The notes under the pieces are model-generated. The model worked only from the letters and a program-made list of their open reading frames with translations. It was not told the origin of the DNA and searched no databases. Source: Microbacterium oxydans (lineage in GTDB: Bacteria > Actinomycetota > Actinomycetes > Actinomycetales > Microbacteriaceae). Taken from it: a stretch of DNA of 64,000 nucleotides. Every line of letters starts with the position of its first letter. Position 1 is the stretch's first letter. The stretch is from contig NZ_JYIW01000025.1 of NCBI RefSeq assembly GCF_000956525.1, positions 1 to 64,000 on the forward strand. Reading direction: 5' to 3'. Both the position numbers and the translations under genes were made by a program. Positions 7,127-15,604 of the stretch are shown one piece after another.

Positions 7127-8440
7127 ATGGGTCTTTCGCAGCGTTCCAGGCGGTATGCGCCGATCGCTCTGCTGGGGGTCGCGGGCATCGCTCTCGCCGG
7201 TTGCGGTGCTCCGGGCGGCGCGCCTTCGGGTGGCGGCGGAGGTGACGACGAGACGGTCACCATCTACGGCACGATCGTCGACGACGAGGCGAAGCTCCTC
7301 GCGAAGTCGTGGGCCGACTTCGAGAAGGAGAACGGCATCAAGATCAAGTACGAGGGCAGCCAGGACTTCGAGACGCAGCTCGGTACGCGCGCTCAGGGCG
7401 GCAACCCGCCCGACATCGCGATCTTCCCGCAGCCGGGTCTGTTCGCCGACTACGCATCGCGTGACCTCCTGAAGCCCGCCCCCGATGCCGTGAAGAAGAA
7501 CGCGGAGGAGGGGTGGACCCAGGGCTGGGTCGACTTCGGCACGTATGACGGCACGTTCTACGGCGCACCGCTGATGGCGAGCGTCAAGGGCTGGGTCTGG
7601 TACTCGCCGACCAAGTTCAAGGAGTGGGGTGTCGAAGAGCCCACGAGCTGGGACGAGCTGCTCACCCTCACGAAGACGATCCAGGAGAAGAGCGGCAAGG
7701 CACCGTGGTGCGCCGGCTTCGAGTCGGGTGTGGCGACGGGGTGGCCCGGAACGGACTGGATCGAGGATCTCGTGCTGCGCAACGCCGGCCCGGACGTCTA
7801 CGACCAGTGGGTCAAGAACGAGATTCCGTTCACCGACCCGCAGATCAAGGCCGCCTTCGATGCCACAGGTGAGGTCCTGCTCAACCCGGCGTACGTGAAC
7901 GCCGGATTCGGCGACGTTCGCTCCATCAACTCGACCGCGTTCGGTGACGTGGCTCCGGCTCTGGCCAAGGGCGATTGCGCACTGACGCACCAGGCCTCGT
8001 TCCTCTCGGGCTTCTTCCCCGAAGGGACGAACATCGCCGAGGACGGCGACGTCTGGGCGTTCCTGCTGCCGAGCAAGAGCCCGGACGAGACGTTCATCAC
8101 CGGTGGTGGCGAGATCGTCGGTGCGTTCAGCGACTCCGAGGCGACGCAGAAGGTTCTGGAGTACCTCTCCAGCCCGGAGTGGGCCGACAGCCGCCTGGCA
8201 CTCGGCGGCGTGACCTCTGCGAACAAGGGCGTGAACATCGACGCTGTCGAGAACCCGATCCTGCAGGAATCGATCAAGCTCCTCCAGGACGACTCGGTGA
8301 CGTTCCGCTTCGACGGTTCCGACCAGATGCCCGGCGCGGTCGGCTCCGGCACCTTCTGGAAGGGCATGGTCGCCTGGATCAACGGCTCCTCGACGGACGA
8401 CGTCCTCGCGCAGATCCAGACCGGTTGGCCCTCCAGCTGA
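7127..8440 (+). CDS. AglE-like sugar ABC transporter binding lipoprotein
   Basis: This extracellular solute-binding lipoprotein of 437 residues captures a sugar for the permeases encoded downstream. The signal peptide ends in the lipobox LAGC (cysteine near residue 26), followed by a Gly-rich linker. The segment with WCAGFESGVATGWPG and TDWIEDLVLR resembles AglE, the alpha-glucoside-binding protein of rhizobia, more than maltose-binding protein. The ATG at 7127 follows GAGGAG, and the signal peptide starts there; earlier in-frame codons would spoil it. A strong hairpin lies directly after the stop codon, so this gene is probably expressed more strongly than the permeases. Family is secure; alpha-glucoside specificity is inference. 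Confidence 0.9.
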   Translation: MGLSQRSRRYAPIALLGVAGIALAGCGAPGGAPSGGGGGDDETVTIYGTIVDDEAKLLAKSWADFEKENGIKIKYEGSQDFETQLGTRAQGGNPPDIAIFPQPGLFADYASRDLLKPAPDAVKKNAEEGWTQGWVDFGTYDGTFYGAPLMASVKGWVWYSPTKFKEWGVEEPTSWDELLTLTKTIQEKSGKAPWCAGFESGVATGWPGTDWIEDLVLRNAGPDVYDQWVKNEIPFTDPQIKAAFDATGEVLLNPAYVNAGFGDVRSINSTAFGDVAPALAKGDCALTHQASFLSGFFPEGTNIAEDGDVWAFLLPSKSPDETFITGGGEIVGAFSDSEATQKVLEYLSSPEWADSRLALGGVTSANKGVNIDAVENPILQESIKLLQDDSVTFRFDGSDQMPGAVGSGTFWKGMVAWINGSSTDDVLAQIQTGWPSS

Positions 8441-8448
8441 TCCGATGA

Positions 8449-8476
8449 GGAGGGCCGCCCCACGGGGCGGCCCTCC
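8449..8476 (+). terminator. Intercistronic hairpin after the binding-protein gene
   Basis: GGAGGGCCGCCCC (8449-8461) pairs perfectly with GGGGCGGCCCTCC (8464-8476), followed by TTCTC. It lies inside the operon between binding protein and first permease. This is the usual place for partial termination or 3'-end protection that keeps binding protein in excess. Confidence 0.75.
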
Positions 8477-8543
8477 TTCTCGCACCCGGTTCGCGCATGG
8501 CCGCGCGGGCCGCTGATCAGCTCCGTCTCATGAAGGGGATTCC

Positions 8544-9683
8544 ATGAACGCGACTGTGTTCTTCCAATGGATCGGGGCACTGCCGCCGATCCTGCAGGCC
8601 GTCGCCGTGGTCATCGCATTCGCGGTGGTCGTGGTGATCATCCTGCTTCTCGTCGATATCGCTCCGCGCCGGGGCGCGCTCTACACCTGGGTGCGGCTGG
8701 CGATGTGCCTGCTCATCCCGCTGGCGGTGATGTGGTTCTTCAACTCCTACTACTGGGCTATGGGAGTCGCCGTCCTCGTCGGCGCACTGTTCTTCTTCCT
8801 CGACTACCGCTCGCGCGACGGAGCCGGATATCTGATCCAGCTCGTCGCCTTCATGGCTCCAGCGATGCTCCTGCTCCTGGCCGGCCTCATCCTGCCGTCG
8901 ATCCAGACCGTCTACGCGTCCTTCTGGAACTCGACCGGCAACGATTTCGTCGGGCTGTCCAACTATCTCTGGATCTTCACGCAGTCGGACGGCGTCACGT
9001 CCGTGATCAACACGATCGTGTGGGTCCTGCTCGTGCCGACGCTCTCCACGATCATCGGTCTCGCCTACGCGGTGTTCATCGACAAGACCCGCGGCGAGAA
9101 GGTCTACAAGCTCCTGGTCTTCATGCCGATGGCGATCTCGTTCGTGGGCGCGAGCATCATCTGGCGGTTCGTGTACGCCTACCGCAGTGCCGAGTTCGAG
9201 CAGATCGGTCTGCTCAACCAGATCCTGGTCTGGTTCGGCGGCGAGCCGCAGCAGTTCCTCCTGAACGGCCCGTGGAACAACCTCGCCCTCATCGTCGTGC
9301 TGATCTGGGTGCAGACCGGTTTTGCCATGGTCGTGCTCTCGGCATCCATCAAGGGCGTCCCCCAGGAGCTGCTCGAAGCCGCGGAGCTCGACGGGGCGAA
9401 TGCGTGGGAACGCTTCCGCTCGGTGACGATTCCGTCGATCCGCCCGGCGCTCATCGTCGTCCTCACCACGATCTCGATCGCCTCGTTGAAGGTGTTCGAC
9501 ATCGTTCGGACGATGACGGGTGGAAACTACGGGACATCGGTTCTCGCCAACGAGATGTACACGCAGTTCTCGAAGTTCGAGGCGGGACGCAGCGCTGCGC
9601 TCTCCGTCATCCTGTTCATCCTGGTGCTGCCGATCGTCATCTACAACGCGCGCCAGATCAAGAAGCAGCGGGAGATCCGATGA
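8544..9683 (+). CDS. Sugar ABC transporter permease, AglF/MalF type
   Basis: This inner-membrane permease of 379 residues pairs with the next gene product to form the channel of a sugar importer. The last two thirds are a typical MalF-type domain with the cytoplasmic EAA loop EAAELDGANAWERFRSVTIP, which contacts the ATPase. The N-terminal 110 residues hold about three extra membrane segments (for example LQAVAVVIAFAVVVVIILLL), as in MalF- and AglF-type permeases that are longer than the usual 290-310 residues. The ATG at 8544 follows AAGGGG. The stop overlaps the next start as ATGA. No ATPase gene is present nearby, so a shared MsiK-like ATPase elsewhere in the genome is likely. Confidence 0.9.
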   Translation: MNATVFFQWIGALPPILQAVAVVIAFAVVVVIILLLVDIAPRRGALYTWVRLAMCLLIPLAVMWFFNSYYWAMGVAVLVGALFFFLDYRSRDGAGYLIQLVAFMAPAMLLLLAGLILPSIQTVYASFWNSTGNDFVGLSNYLWIFTQSDGVTSVINTIVWVLLVPTLSTIIGLAYAVFIDKTRGEKVYKLLVFMPMAISFVGASIIWRFVYAYRSAEFEQIGLLNQILVWFGGEPQQFLLNGPWNNLALIVVLIWVQTGFAMVVLSASIKGVPQELLEAAELDGANAWERFRSVTIPSIRPALIVVLTTISIASLKVFDIVRTMTGGNYGTSVLANEMYTQFSKFEAGRSAALSVILFILVLPIVIYNARQIKKQREIR

Positions 9684-10639
9684 CCGACACCGTGAAGTCA
9701 GAGTCAGCGACCAGCACGAGGGCGATCACGACCGGCGGCAGGTTCGAAGCATCCGCCGGGCGTGCACGCAAGCGTCTCAGCCGACCGTGGGCGACCGTCG
9801 CGTCGATCGTCATCGCCGTGCTGTGGACCATTCCGACGGTCGGCCTGTTCATCTCGTCGTTCCGCGAGCGGGACGCGATCGAGACGACCGGCTGGTGGAC
9901 GTTCTTCACCAACCCGCAGCTGACGCTGGACAACTATGCGGCCGTGCTGCAGTCCGGCACCACCCAGCTGACGATCCTGGAGTCCTTCTTCAACTCGATC
10001 GTGATCACGATCCCGGCCACGATCATCCCCCTGATGATCGCGGCGATGGCGGCGTACGCCTTCTCGTGGATCGAGTTCAAGGGACGCAACGCGCTGTTCA
10101 TCTTCGTGTTCGCGCTGCAGATCGTGCCGATCCAGATGGCGCTGGTACCGCTGCTCTCGTCGTTCTCACGAGGGATCAACCTGTTCGGACTCCCGGTGAC
10201 CCTGGGGCTCGACGTCGCAGGCGGCTATGCCCAGGTCTGGTTCGCCCACACGATGTTCGCACTGCCGCTGGCGATCTACCTGCTGCACAACTTCATGTCG
10301 GAGATTCCCGGTGAGATCATCGAGGCGGCTCGCGTCGATGGTGCATCGCGCGGTCAGATCTTCTTCCGAGTCGTGCTGCCGCTGACGATGCCGGCGATCG
10401 CCTCGGTCGCGATCTTCCAGTTCCTCTGGGTCTGGAACGACCTGATCGTCGCGCTGGTGTTCGCCGACGGCGCGGCCTCGCCGATCACGAAGGTGCTCGC
10501 CGAGATCACCGGTCGAGGCGAGGGATGGTACCTGCTGACGGCCGGTGCATTCGTGTCGATCATCGTGCCGCTGATCGTGTTCTTCTCGTTGCAGCGCTAC
10601 TTCGTGCGAGGGCTGCTGGCAGGATCCACGAAGGGCTGA
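9680..10639 (+). CDS. Sugar ABC transporter permease, AglG/MalG type
   Basis: This second permease (319 residues) is in the MalG group of carbohydrate importers. After a hydrophilic N-terminus of about 35 residues, membrane segments begin at WATVASIVIAVLWTIPTVGLF. The EAA loop is EAARVDGASRGQIFFRVVLP, followed by the usual PAIASVAIFQFLWVWND helix. The start overlaps the previous stop (ATGA), implying translational coupling. It is the last gene of the importer operon, and the cluster ends without an ATPase or glycosidase gene. The start is fixed by the coupling; longer in-frame readings run antisense-like through the previous gene. Confidence 0.9.
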   Translation: MTDTVKSESATSTRAITTGGRFEASAGRARKRLSRPWATVASIVIAVLWTIPTVGLFISSFRERDAIETTGWWTFFTNPQLTLDNYAAVLQSGTTQLTILESFFNSIVITIPATIIPLMIAAMAAYAFSWIEFKGRNALFIFVFALQIVPIQMALVPLLSSFSRGINLFGLPVTLGLDVAGGYAQVWFAHTMFALPLAIYLLHNFMSEIPGEIIEAARVDGASRGQIFFRVVLPLTMPAIASVAIFQFLWVWNDLIVALVFADGAASPITKVLAEITGRGEGWYLLTAGAFVSIIVPLIVFFSLQRYFVRGLLAGSTKG

Positions 10640-10642
10640 CCG

Positions 10643-10660
10643 TTCGACAGGCTCAGGGAC
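10643..10660. repeat. TTCGACAGGCTCAGGGAC repeat, single copy
   Basis: An intact 18-bp unit lies immediately after the permease stop codon. The same unit occurs inside cbs (11761) and, in inverted pairs, at 57107-57227. Confidence 0.75.
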
Positions 10661-10760
10661 GCAGTGGTGGTCCACGGGTCGTGACGGATTCGATCAGGAC
10701 GGATGCCGCGACGGGTGCAACACATGCCCGCCGCGGCATTCGTCCACGTACCCTGAAACC

Positions 10761-12227
10761 ATGAAGTACGCAGACTCGATCGTCGACCTGATCGGCGACA
10801 CGCCCCTCGTGAAGCTCCAGCACGTCACCGAGGGCGTCGAGTGCACGGTGCTCGTGAAGCTGGAGTACCTGAATCCGGGCGGCTCCTCGAAGGACCGCAT
10901 CGCCTCGCGCATCATCGATGCGGCCGAGGCATCCGGTGCGCTGCAGCCCGGCGGCACGATCGTGGAGCCGACCAGCGGCAACACCGGCGTCGGACTCGCC
11001 CTCGTCGCGCAGCAGCGCGGCTACCGGTGCGTCTTCGTCGTGCCGGACAAGGTCGGCGAAGACAAGATCGATGTCCTGCGCGCCTACGGCGCCGAGGTGG
11101 TCATGACCCCGACCTCCGTCGCACCGGACAGCCCGGAGTCGTATTACAGCGTGAGCGATCGGCTCGTCACCGAGATCCCCGGCGCGTTCAAACCGAACCA
11201 GTACGACAACCCGAACGGTCCCCGCAGCCACTACGAGACGACGGGGCCGGAGATCTGGCGGGACACCGAGGGGACGATCACGCACTTCGTCGCCGGCGTC
11301 GGCACTGGCGGCACGATCACCGGCACCGGCCGCTTCCTGCGCGAGGTCTCGGACGACCGGGTGCGCATCGTCGGGATCGACCCGGAGGGCAGCGTCTACA
11401 GCGGTGGCACCGGGCGCCCGTACCTCGTGGAGGGCGTCGGCGAGGACATCTGGCCCGGCTCCTACGACCCGACCGTGCCGCACGAGATCGTGGCGGTCGG
11501 CGACGCGGAGTCCTTCGCGATGACACGGCGCCTCGCCCGCGAGGAGGGCATCCTGGTCGGCGGATCCAGCGGCATGGCGGTGGTCGGCGCACTGCGCATC
11601 GCGCGTGATCTGCCGGCGGATGCCGTGATGGTCGTGCTGCTGCCGGACGGCGGCCGCGGCTATCTCAGCAAGATCTTCAACGACGGCTGGATGCGGTCGT
11701 ACGGCTTCAGCGAGGTCGAGGACGGGGAGACGGTCGCCGATGTGCTCGCGGCCAGGGCCCTTCGACAGGCTCAGGGACCCAGGGGGGCGGCTCAGGGGCC
11801 CAGGGGCGCGGCTCAGGGACCCAAGGGTGCGAAGGCGGGGGAGTGGGGGCAGACGACGGGAGCAGGCATCCCGGATCTCGTGCACGCGCACCCGACCGAC
11901 ACGGTGCTCGAAGCCATCGGGATGATGACCGAGTACGAGGTCTCGCAGCTCGTCGTGCTGAGTGCCGAGCCGCCGGTCATGATGGGTGAGGTCGTCGGCA
12001 CCGTCGACGAGAAGCACCTGCTCGACCTGCTGTTCCGCGGCGAGGCGAAGCCCACGGATGCCGTCGGCGAGCACACCGGGGAGCGGCTGCCCTTGATCGG
12101 CATCCACGCCTCGATCGCAGATGCTCGCGCTGCACTGGCCGACGCCGACGCGCTGCTGGTCACCGAGGGTGGCAAGCCGCACACTGTGCTCACCCGTCAG
12201 GACCTGCTGGCGTACCTGTCGCGCTGA
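10761..12227 (+). CDS. cbs: Cystathionine beta-synthase with an in-frame repeat insertion
   Basis: The enzyme condenses homocysteine with serine (or works as a cysteine synthase) in transsulfuration. The 488-residue protein has a PLP-dependent fold-II domain with the PLP lysine K44 in GGSSKDR and the phosphate-binding TSGNTG near residue 74. Two C-terminal CBS motifs occupy roughly residues 365-488 (TDTVLEAIGMMTEYEVSQLV onward). The linker at about residues 332-356 contains repeat-derived ALRQAQGPRGAAQGPRGAAQ, the translation of the TTCGACAGGCTCAGGGAC element with partial copies, in frame. It stands directly before metB. The start looks leaderless: TACCCT (10749-10754) ends 6 nt before the ATG. 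An O-acetylserine sulfhydrylase-like activity cannot be excluded. Confidence 0.92.
   Translation: MKYADSIVDLIGDTPLVKLQHVTEGVECTVLVKLEYLNPGGSSKDRIASRIIDAAEASGALQPGGTIVEPTSGNTGVGLALVAQQRGYRCVFVVPDKVGEDKIDVLRAYGAEVVMTPTSVAPDSPESYYSVSDRLVTEIPGAFKPNQYDNPNGPRSHYETTGPEIWRDTEGTITHFVAGVGTGGTITGTGRFLREVSDDRVRIVGIDPEGSVYSGGTGRPYLVEGVGEDIWPGSYDPTVPHEIVAVGDAESFAMTRRLAREEGILVGGSSGMAVVGALRIARDLPADAVMVVLLPDGGRGYLSKIFNDGWMRSYGFSEVEDGETVADVLAARALRQAQGPRGAAQGPRGAAQGPKGAKAGEWGQTTGAGIPDLVHAHPTDTVLEAIGMMTEYEVSQLVVLSAEPPVMMGEVVGTVDEKHLLDLLFRGEAKPTDAVGEHTGERLPLIGIHASIADARAALADADALLVTEGGKPHTVLTRQDLLAYLSR
11758..11826 (+). repeat. Repeat array inside the cbs linker
   Basis: A complete TTCGACAGGCTCAGGGAC unit (11761-11778) is followed by two degenerate CAGG-rich GGCTCAGGG(G/A) partial units. 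The array encodes Gln-, Gly- and Pro-rich linker residues without breaking the cbs frame. Confidence 0.8.
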
Positions 12228-12295
12228 TCCCGGGGATCGGACGCGCGGCGTAACAGGGGCGCCACGCCCCCTGAGCCCGGTCGTAGGCTGGACAG

Positions 12296-13450
12296 ATGTC
12301 CGAGCATGCTTTCGCCACCCGAGCCATCCACGCAGGGCAGACGCCCGACCCGATCACCGGGGCGATCATCCCGCCGATCTACCAGGCCTCCACGCACGTG
12401 CAGGACGGCATCGGCGGACTTCGCGACGGGTACGAGTACAACCGCTCGGGCAACCCGACCAGGACGTCGCTCGAGACGCAGATCGCCGCCCTCGAGGGTG
12501 GTGAGCGTGCGCTGTCGTTCGCCTCCGGCCTCGCGGCGGAAGACGCACTGCTGCGCGGCATCCTCAAGCCGGGCGACCACATCCTGCTCGGCAACGACGT
12601 CTACGGCGGCACCTACCGCCTGCTCACCCGGGTGCTCGCGCCGTGGGGCATCGAGACGACCACCGCTGAGCTGGGTGACCCGGAAGCGATCCGTGCGGCG
12701 CTTCGCCCCTCGACGAAGATCATCTGGCTGGAGACGCCGAGCAACCCGCTGCTCAAGGTCGTCGACATCGCCAGGCTCGCCGAGATCGCGCACGCAGCCG
12801 GTGCCCTGCTGGTCGTCGACAACACGTTCGCCTCGCCCGCGCTGCAGCTGCCGCTGTCACTCGGCGCCGACGTGGTCGTGCACTCCACCACCAAGTACCT
12901 CGGCGGGCACTCCGACGTGCTCGGCGGTGCGCTGGTGTTCGCCGACGACCGCTTCGTCGAGCAGGTAAAGTTCCAGCAGTTCGCCGTCGGTGCCGTGTCG
13001 GCGCCCCTCGACGCGTGGCTCACCACCCGCGGGATCAAGACGCTGGCGGTGCGCATGCGCCAGCACTCCGAGAACGCGCAGGCGATCGCCGAGTGGGCGG
13101 CATCGCGGCCGGAGTTCGACGGCGTCTACTACCCGGGGCTGTCGTCGCACCCGGACCATGAGGTCGCAGCGAAGCAGATGCGGGGCTATGGCGGGATGCT
13201 CTCGCTGGCACTCGCCGGCGGCGCCGCGGCCGCGCATGCGTTCGCCGAGTCGACCGAGATCTTCCAGCTCGCCGAATCGCTCGGCGGTGTGGAGTCGCTC
13301 ATCGGATACCCGGCGGAGATGACCCACGCCTCGGTCAAGGGAACCGCGCTCGCCGTGCCCGAGAACGTCATCCGTCTCTCGGTCGGCATCGAGGATGTGT
13401 CGGACCTGCTCGCCGACCTCGAACATGCACTGGGGCGCATCGCGCGCTGA
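12296..13450 (+). CDS. metB: Cystathionine gamma-synthase / gamma-lyase
   Basis: This PLP enzyme of the Cys/Met metabolism family has 384 residues. It makes cystathionine from O-acyl-homoserine and cysteine, or cleaves cystathionine to cysteine; the two activities are hard to separate by sequence. Visible motifs are YNRSGNPTR near residue 44, ETPSNPLL near 144 and the PLP lysine K200 in VHSTTKYLGGHSD. Next to cbs, it suggests either reverse transsulfuration (homocysteine to cysteine) or methionine supply. The gene has its own leaderless promoter (TAGGCT at 12284-12289, 6 nt before the ATG). No SAM-riboswitch-like structure is visible in the 68-bp gap. Confidence 0.9.
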   Translation: MSEHAFATRAIHAGQTPDPITGAIIPPIYQASTHVQDGIGGLRDGYEYNRSGNPTRTSLETQIAALEGGERALSFASGLAAEDALLRGILKPGDHILLGNDVYGGTYRLLTRVLAPWGIETTTAELGDPEAIRAALRPSTKIIWLETPSNPLLKVVDIARLAEIAHAAGALLVVDNTFASPALQLPLSLGADVVVHSTTKYLGGHSDVLGGALVFADDRFVEQVKFQQFAVGAVSAPLDAWLTTRGIKTLAVRMRQHSENAQAIAEWAASRPEFDGVYYPGLSSHPDHEVAAKQMRGYGGMLSLALAGGAAAAHAFAESTEIFQLAESLGGVESLIGYPAEMTHASVKGTALAVPENVIRLSVGIEDVSDLLADLEHALGRIAR

Positions 13451-13491
13451 CCCTCGCCCCACACGGAGGTGCAGCGGCCGCGAGGCGGCGG

Positions 13492-13497
13492 TAGCAT
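13492..13497 (+). promoter_or_regulatory. -10 element of the MFS gene
   Basis: TAGCAT lies upstream of the palindrome at 13511-13526 and about 52 nt before the preferred GTG start, so transcription would start near 13504. Confidence 0.5.
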
Positions 13498-13510
13498 GGA
13501 TGCTTTGCCG

Positions 13511-13526
13511 CTCGAATCGATTCGAG
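13511..13526. promoter_or_regulatory. 16-bp perfect palindrome, candidate repressor operator
   Basis: CTCGAATCGATTCGAG is exactly self-complementary. It begins about 7 nt after the predicted transcription start of the MFS gene, a position where a TetR- or MarR-type repressor would block transcription. No regulator gene adjoins it. Confidence 0.55.
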
Positions 13527-13549
13527 ACCCCGAACTCCGGAAGGACCTC

Positions 13550-14914
13550 GTGTCCGACGCTCCACGCACCAGCCCGATCCCCACGGTCACGCCGACCGAA
13601 CGCACCGCCACCGGCAGCATCCGCGTGCCGTCAGCGACCGGTGCGATCCGCACGCTCGGCTCGAACCCGGCGACCGCGCCGATCATGCTGCATCCGGGCG
13701 ACGCGATCCCCAACCGCCGCCGCGTGCTCTACATCGTGCTGCTGGGCGCCCTCACGGCGCTCGGGCCGTTCACGATCGACCTCTACCTGCCGGCCTTCCC
13801 GGTGCTGGAGGAGGATTTCCAGACGACGGCAGCCGCGATCCAGCTGACGCTCACCGGCACCATGATCGGCTTCGCGATCGGCCAGCTCGTCGTGGGCCCG
13901 TTGAGCGACAAGGTCGGCCGCCGCATCCCGTTGATCGTGGTCACGGCGCTCCACGTGCTCGCGAGCGTCGCCGCCGCCTTCGCGCCCACCCTCGAGCTGC
14001 TCAGTGCGGCCAGGGTGATGATGGGCGTCGGTGCCGCAGCCGGTGGTGTCGTCGCGATGGCGATCGTCCGTGATCTCTTCGGCGGTCGCCGCCTCGTCGT
14101 CATGCTGTCTCGGCTGGCGCTGGTCTCCGGCGTCGCCCCGGTGATCGCTCCGCTGATCGGCTCCTGGCTGCTCACGCTCATGCCCTGGCGAGGCATCTTC
14201 GTGGTGCTCGCGGCGTACGGCGTGCTGATGCTGCTCTCGACCGTGCTCGTCATCCCGGAGACCCTGCCCGTCGCGCGGCGTGGCGAGCGTGGCGGCGGGA
14301 CCGTGCTGCAGCGCTACCGCTCGGTGTTCTCCGACCGGGTGTTCATCGGCGTGCTCATCATCGGCGGCATGACCTTCTCGGGCCTCTTCTCCTACCTCTC
14401 GGCATCGCCGTTCCTGTTCCAGCAGACGCACGGACTCGACGCCCAGCAGTACGGACTGCTGTTCGCCGTGAACTCGCTCGGTGTGGTGCTCGGCGTGCAG
14501 ACCGCCTCCCGGCTGGCCGCGCGCTTCGGCCCGCAGTGGGTCATGGCGTACTCGACAGCCGTGCTGCTGCTCGCCGGCATCGCGATCGTCGTCACGGATC
14601 AGCTCGGGCTGGGCCTGTGGGGCACCGTCATCCCGCTGTTCGTGTTCATGACGGCGTGCGGATTCACGTTCCCGAACGTGCAGGTGCTCGCGCTCGACCG
14701 GCACGGGAAGGCGGCCGGCACCGCGGCATCCGTCCTCGGCGCGGTCAACTTCGGGGTCGCCGGGCTCATCTCGCCGGTCGTCGGATGGATTTCGAAGGAC
14801 GCGGGCATCACCGCCACGACCATGGCATCCGTCATGGTCGGCTGCGCCACGATCGGTCTCCTGTCGCTCTGGCTGATCGTGCGTCCTCGCACCGTCGGCA
14901 TGCTCACTCCCTGA
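13550..14914 (+). CDS. MFS drug-efflux transporter, Bcr/CflA type
   Basis: This 12-helix major facilitator of about 454 residues probably exports drugs or other small toxic molecules by proton antiport. After a hydrophilic N-terminus of about 60 residues comes LGPFTIDLYLPAFPVLEEDF, characteristic of the Bcr/CflA subfamily. The loop motif GPLSDKVGRR follows helix 2 and RVMMGVGAAAGGVVAMAIVRD marks helix 4. The GTG at 13550 follows GGAAGGAC. An upstream in-frame ATG at 13496 overlaps the -10 element and palindrome and is less likely. A single-gene unit under a candidate palindromic operator suggests drug-inducible expression. Substrate is unknown. Confidence 0.88.
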   Translation: MSDAPRTSPIPTVTPTERTATGSIRVPSATGAIRTLGSNPATAPIMLHPGDAIPNRRRVLYIVLLGALTALGPFTIDLYLPAFPVLEEDFQTTAAAIQLTLTGTMIGFAIGQLVVGPLSDKVGRRIPLIVVTALHVLASVAAAFAPTLELLSAARVMMGVGAAAGGVVAMAIVRDLFGGRRLVVMLSRLALVSGVAPVIAPLIGSWLLTLMPWRGIFVVLAAYGVLMLLSTVLVIPETLPVARRGERGGGTVLQRYRSVFSDRVFIGVLIIGGMTFSGLFSYLSASPFLFQQTHGLDAQQYGLLFAVNSLGVVLGVQTASRLAARFGPQWVMAYSTAVLLLAGIAIVVTDQLGLGLWGTVIPLFVFMTACGFTFPNVQVLALDRHGKAAGTAASVLGAVNFGVAGLISPVVGWISKDAGITATTMASVMVGCATIGLLSLWLIVRPRTVGMLTP

Positions 14915-14945
14915 CTGCACAGGCTTCATCGGCCATGATGGGACG

Positions 14946-15578
14946 ATGAACAGACGGATGCTGCTGTGGTGGGGTGTCGCGTGCCTCGTGCTCGCGACGG
15001 GGATCGGAGCGTCGGTCGTCTTCGGGTTCGACACGACACCGGGGTTCGACTCCTGGTGGAACGACCTCGTCTCCGGCATGCGCACGCAGGCCATGATCGC
15101 GTTCGCAGAGGTGCTCAATGCGGTCGGCGGCGGGTGGATCGCGATCTACGCCATCCCGCTGCTCGTGATCATCGCATTCCTGCTCGCGCGGCGTTGGCGC
15201 TCCGCACTGTTCTCGGCGCTCTGCTTCGCCGCGAGTGCCGGGGTCGTGCAGATCCTCAAGCATCTGTTCGGGCGTGCGCGGCCGGAGGACATGCTGGTGC
15301 TCAGCGACTTCGGATCCTTCCCCTCGGGGCATGCGGCGAACGCGGCGACGATCGCCGTGGTCGCGTGGGTGCTGTTCCCACGCGTCTGGATCGCGGTCGC
15401 CGGCTTCATCTGGATCGTCGCGATGGCGCTCTCGCGAACCTTCCTCTCGGTGCACTGGGCGAGCGACACCGTCGGCGGCGCGCTGGTCGGCGCGGGCGTC
15501 GTGCTCGTGCTCGGCGCCTGGCTGCTGCCATGGGTGCAGCAGCGACGTGAAGCGGCCGTCGAGGCGCCGATAGGCTGA
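14946..15578 (+). CDS. PAP2-family membrane phosphatase
   Basis: This integral-membrane phosphatase of 210 residues belongs to the type 2 phosphatidic acid phosphatase family, which acts on lipid phosphates such as undecaprenyl pyrophosphate or phosphatidic acid. The three signature motifs are complete: KHLFGRARP, the FPSGH segment near residue 122, and SRTFLSVHWASD with the catalytic histidine. About five to six membrane segments are visible. A -10-like CATGAT (14934-14939) ends 6 nt before the ATG, so the mRNA is probably leaderless. The lipid substrate is not predictable. Confidence 0.9.
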   Translation: MNRRMLLWWGVACLVLATGIGASVVFGFDTTPGFDSWWNDLVSGMRTQAMIAFAEVLNAVGGGWIAIYAIPLLVIIAFLLARRWRSALFSALCFAASAGVVQILKHLFGRARPEDMLVLSDFGSFPSGHAANAATIAVVAWVLFPRVWIAVAGFIWIVAMALSRTFLSVHWASDTVGGALVGAGVVLVLGAWLLPWVQQRREAAVEAPIG

Positions 15579-15604
15579 GGTCTCCGATTCATCGAGGAGT
15601 CCCC

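Noticed and set aside
11758-11826. Frameshift or pseudogene in cbs
   Set aside because: The inserted repeat keeps the frame, and both flanking domains continue intact.
12228-12295. Possible SAM riboswitch before metB
   Set aside because: The gap is only 68 bp, lacks the required multi-helix core, and metB has a leaderless-type start.
13496-13549. Upstream ATG start for the MFS gene
   Set aside because: It would overlap the -10 element and the 16-bp palindrome and has no ribosome-binding site, while the GTG at 13550 has GGAAGGAC.
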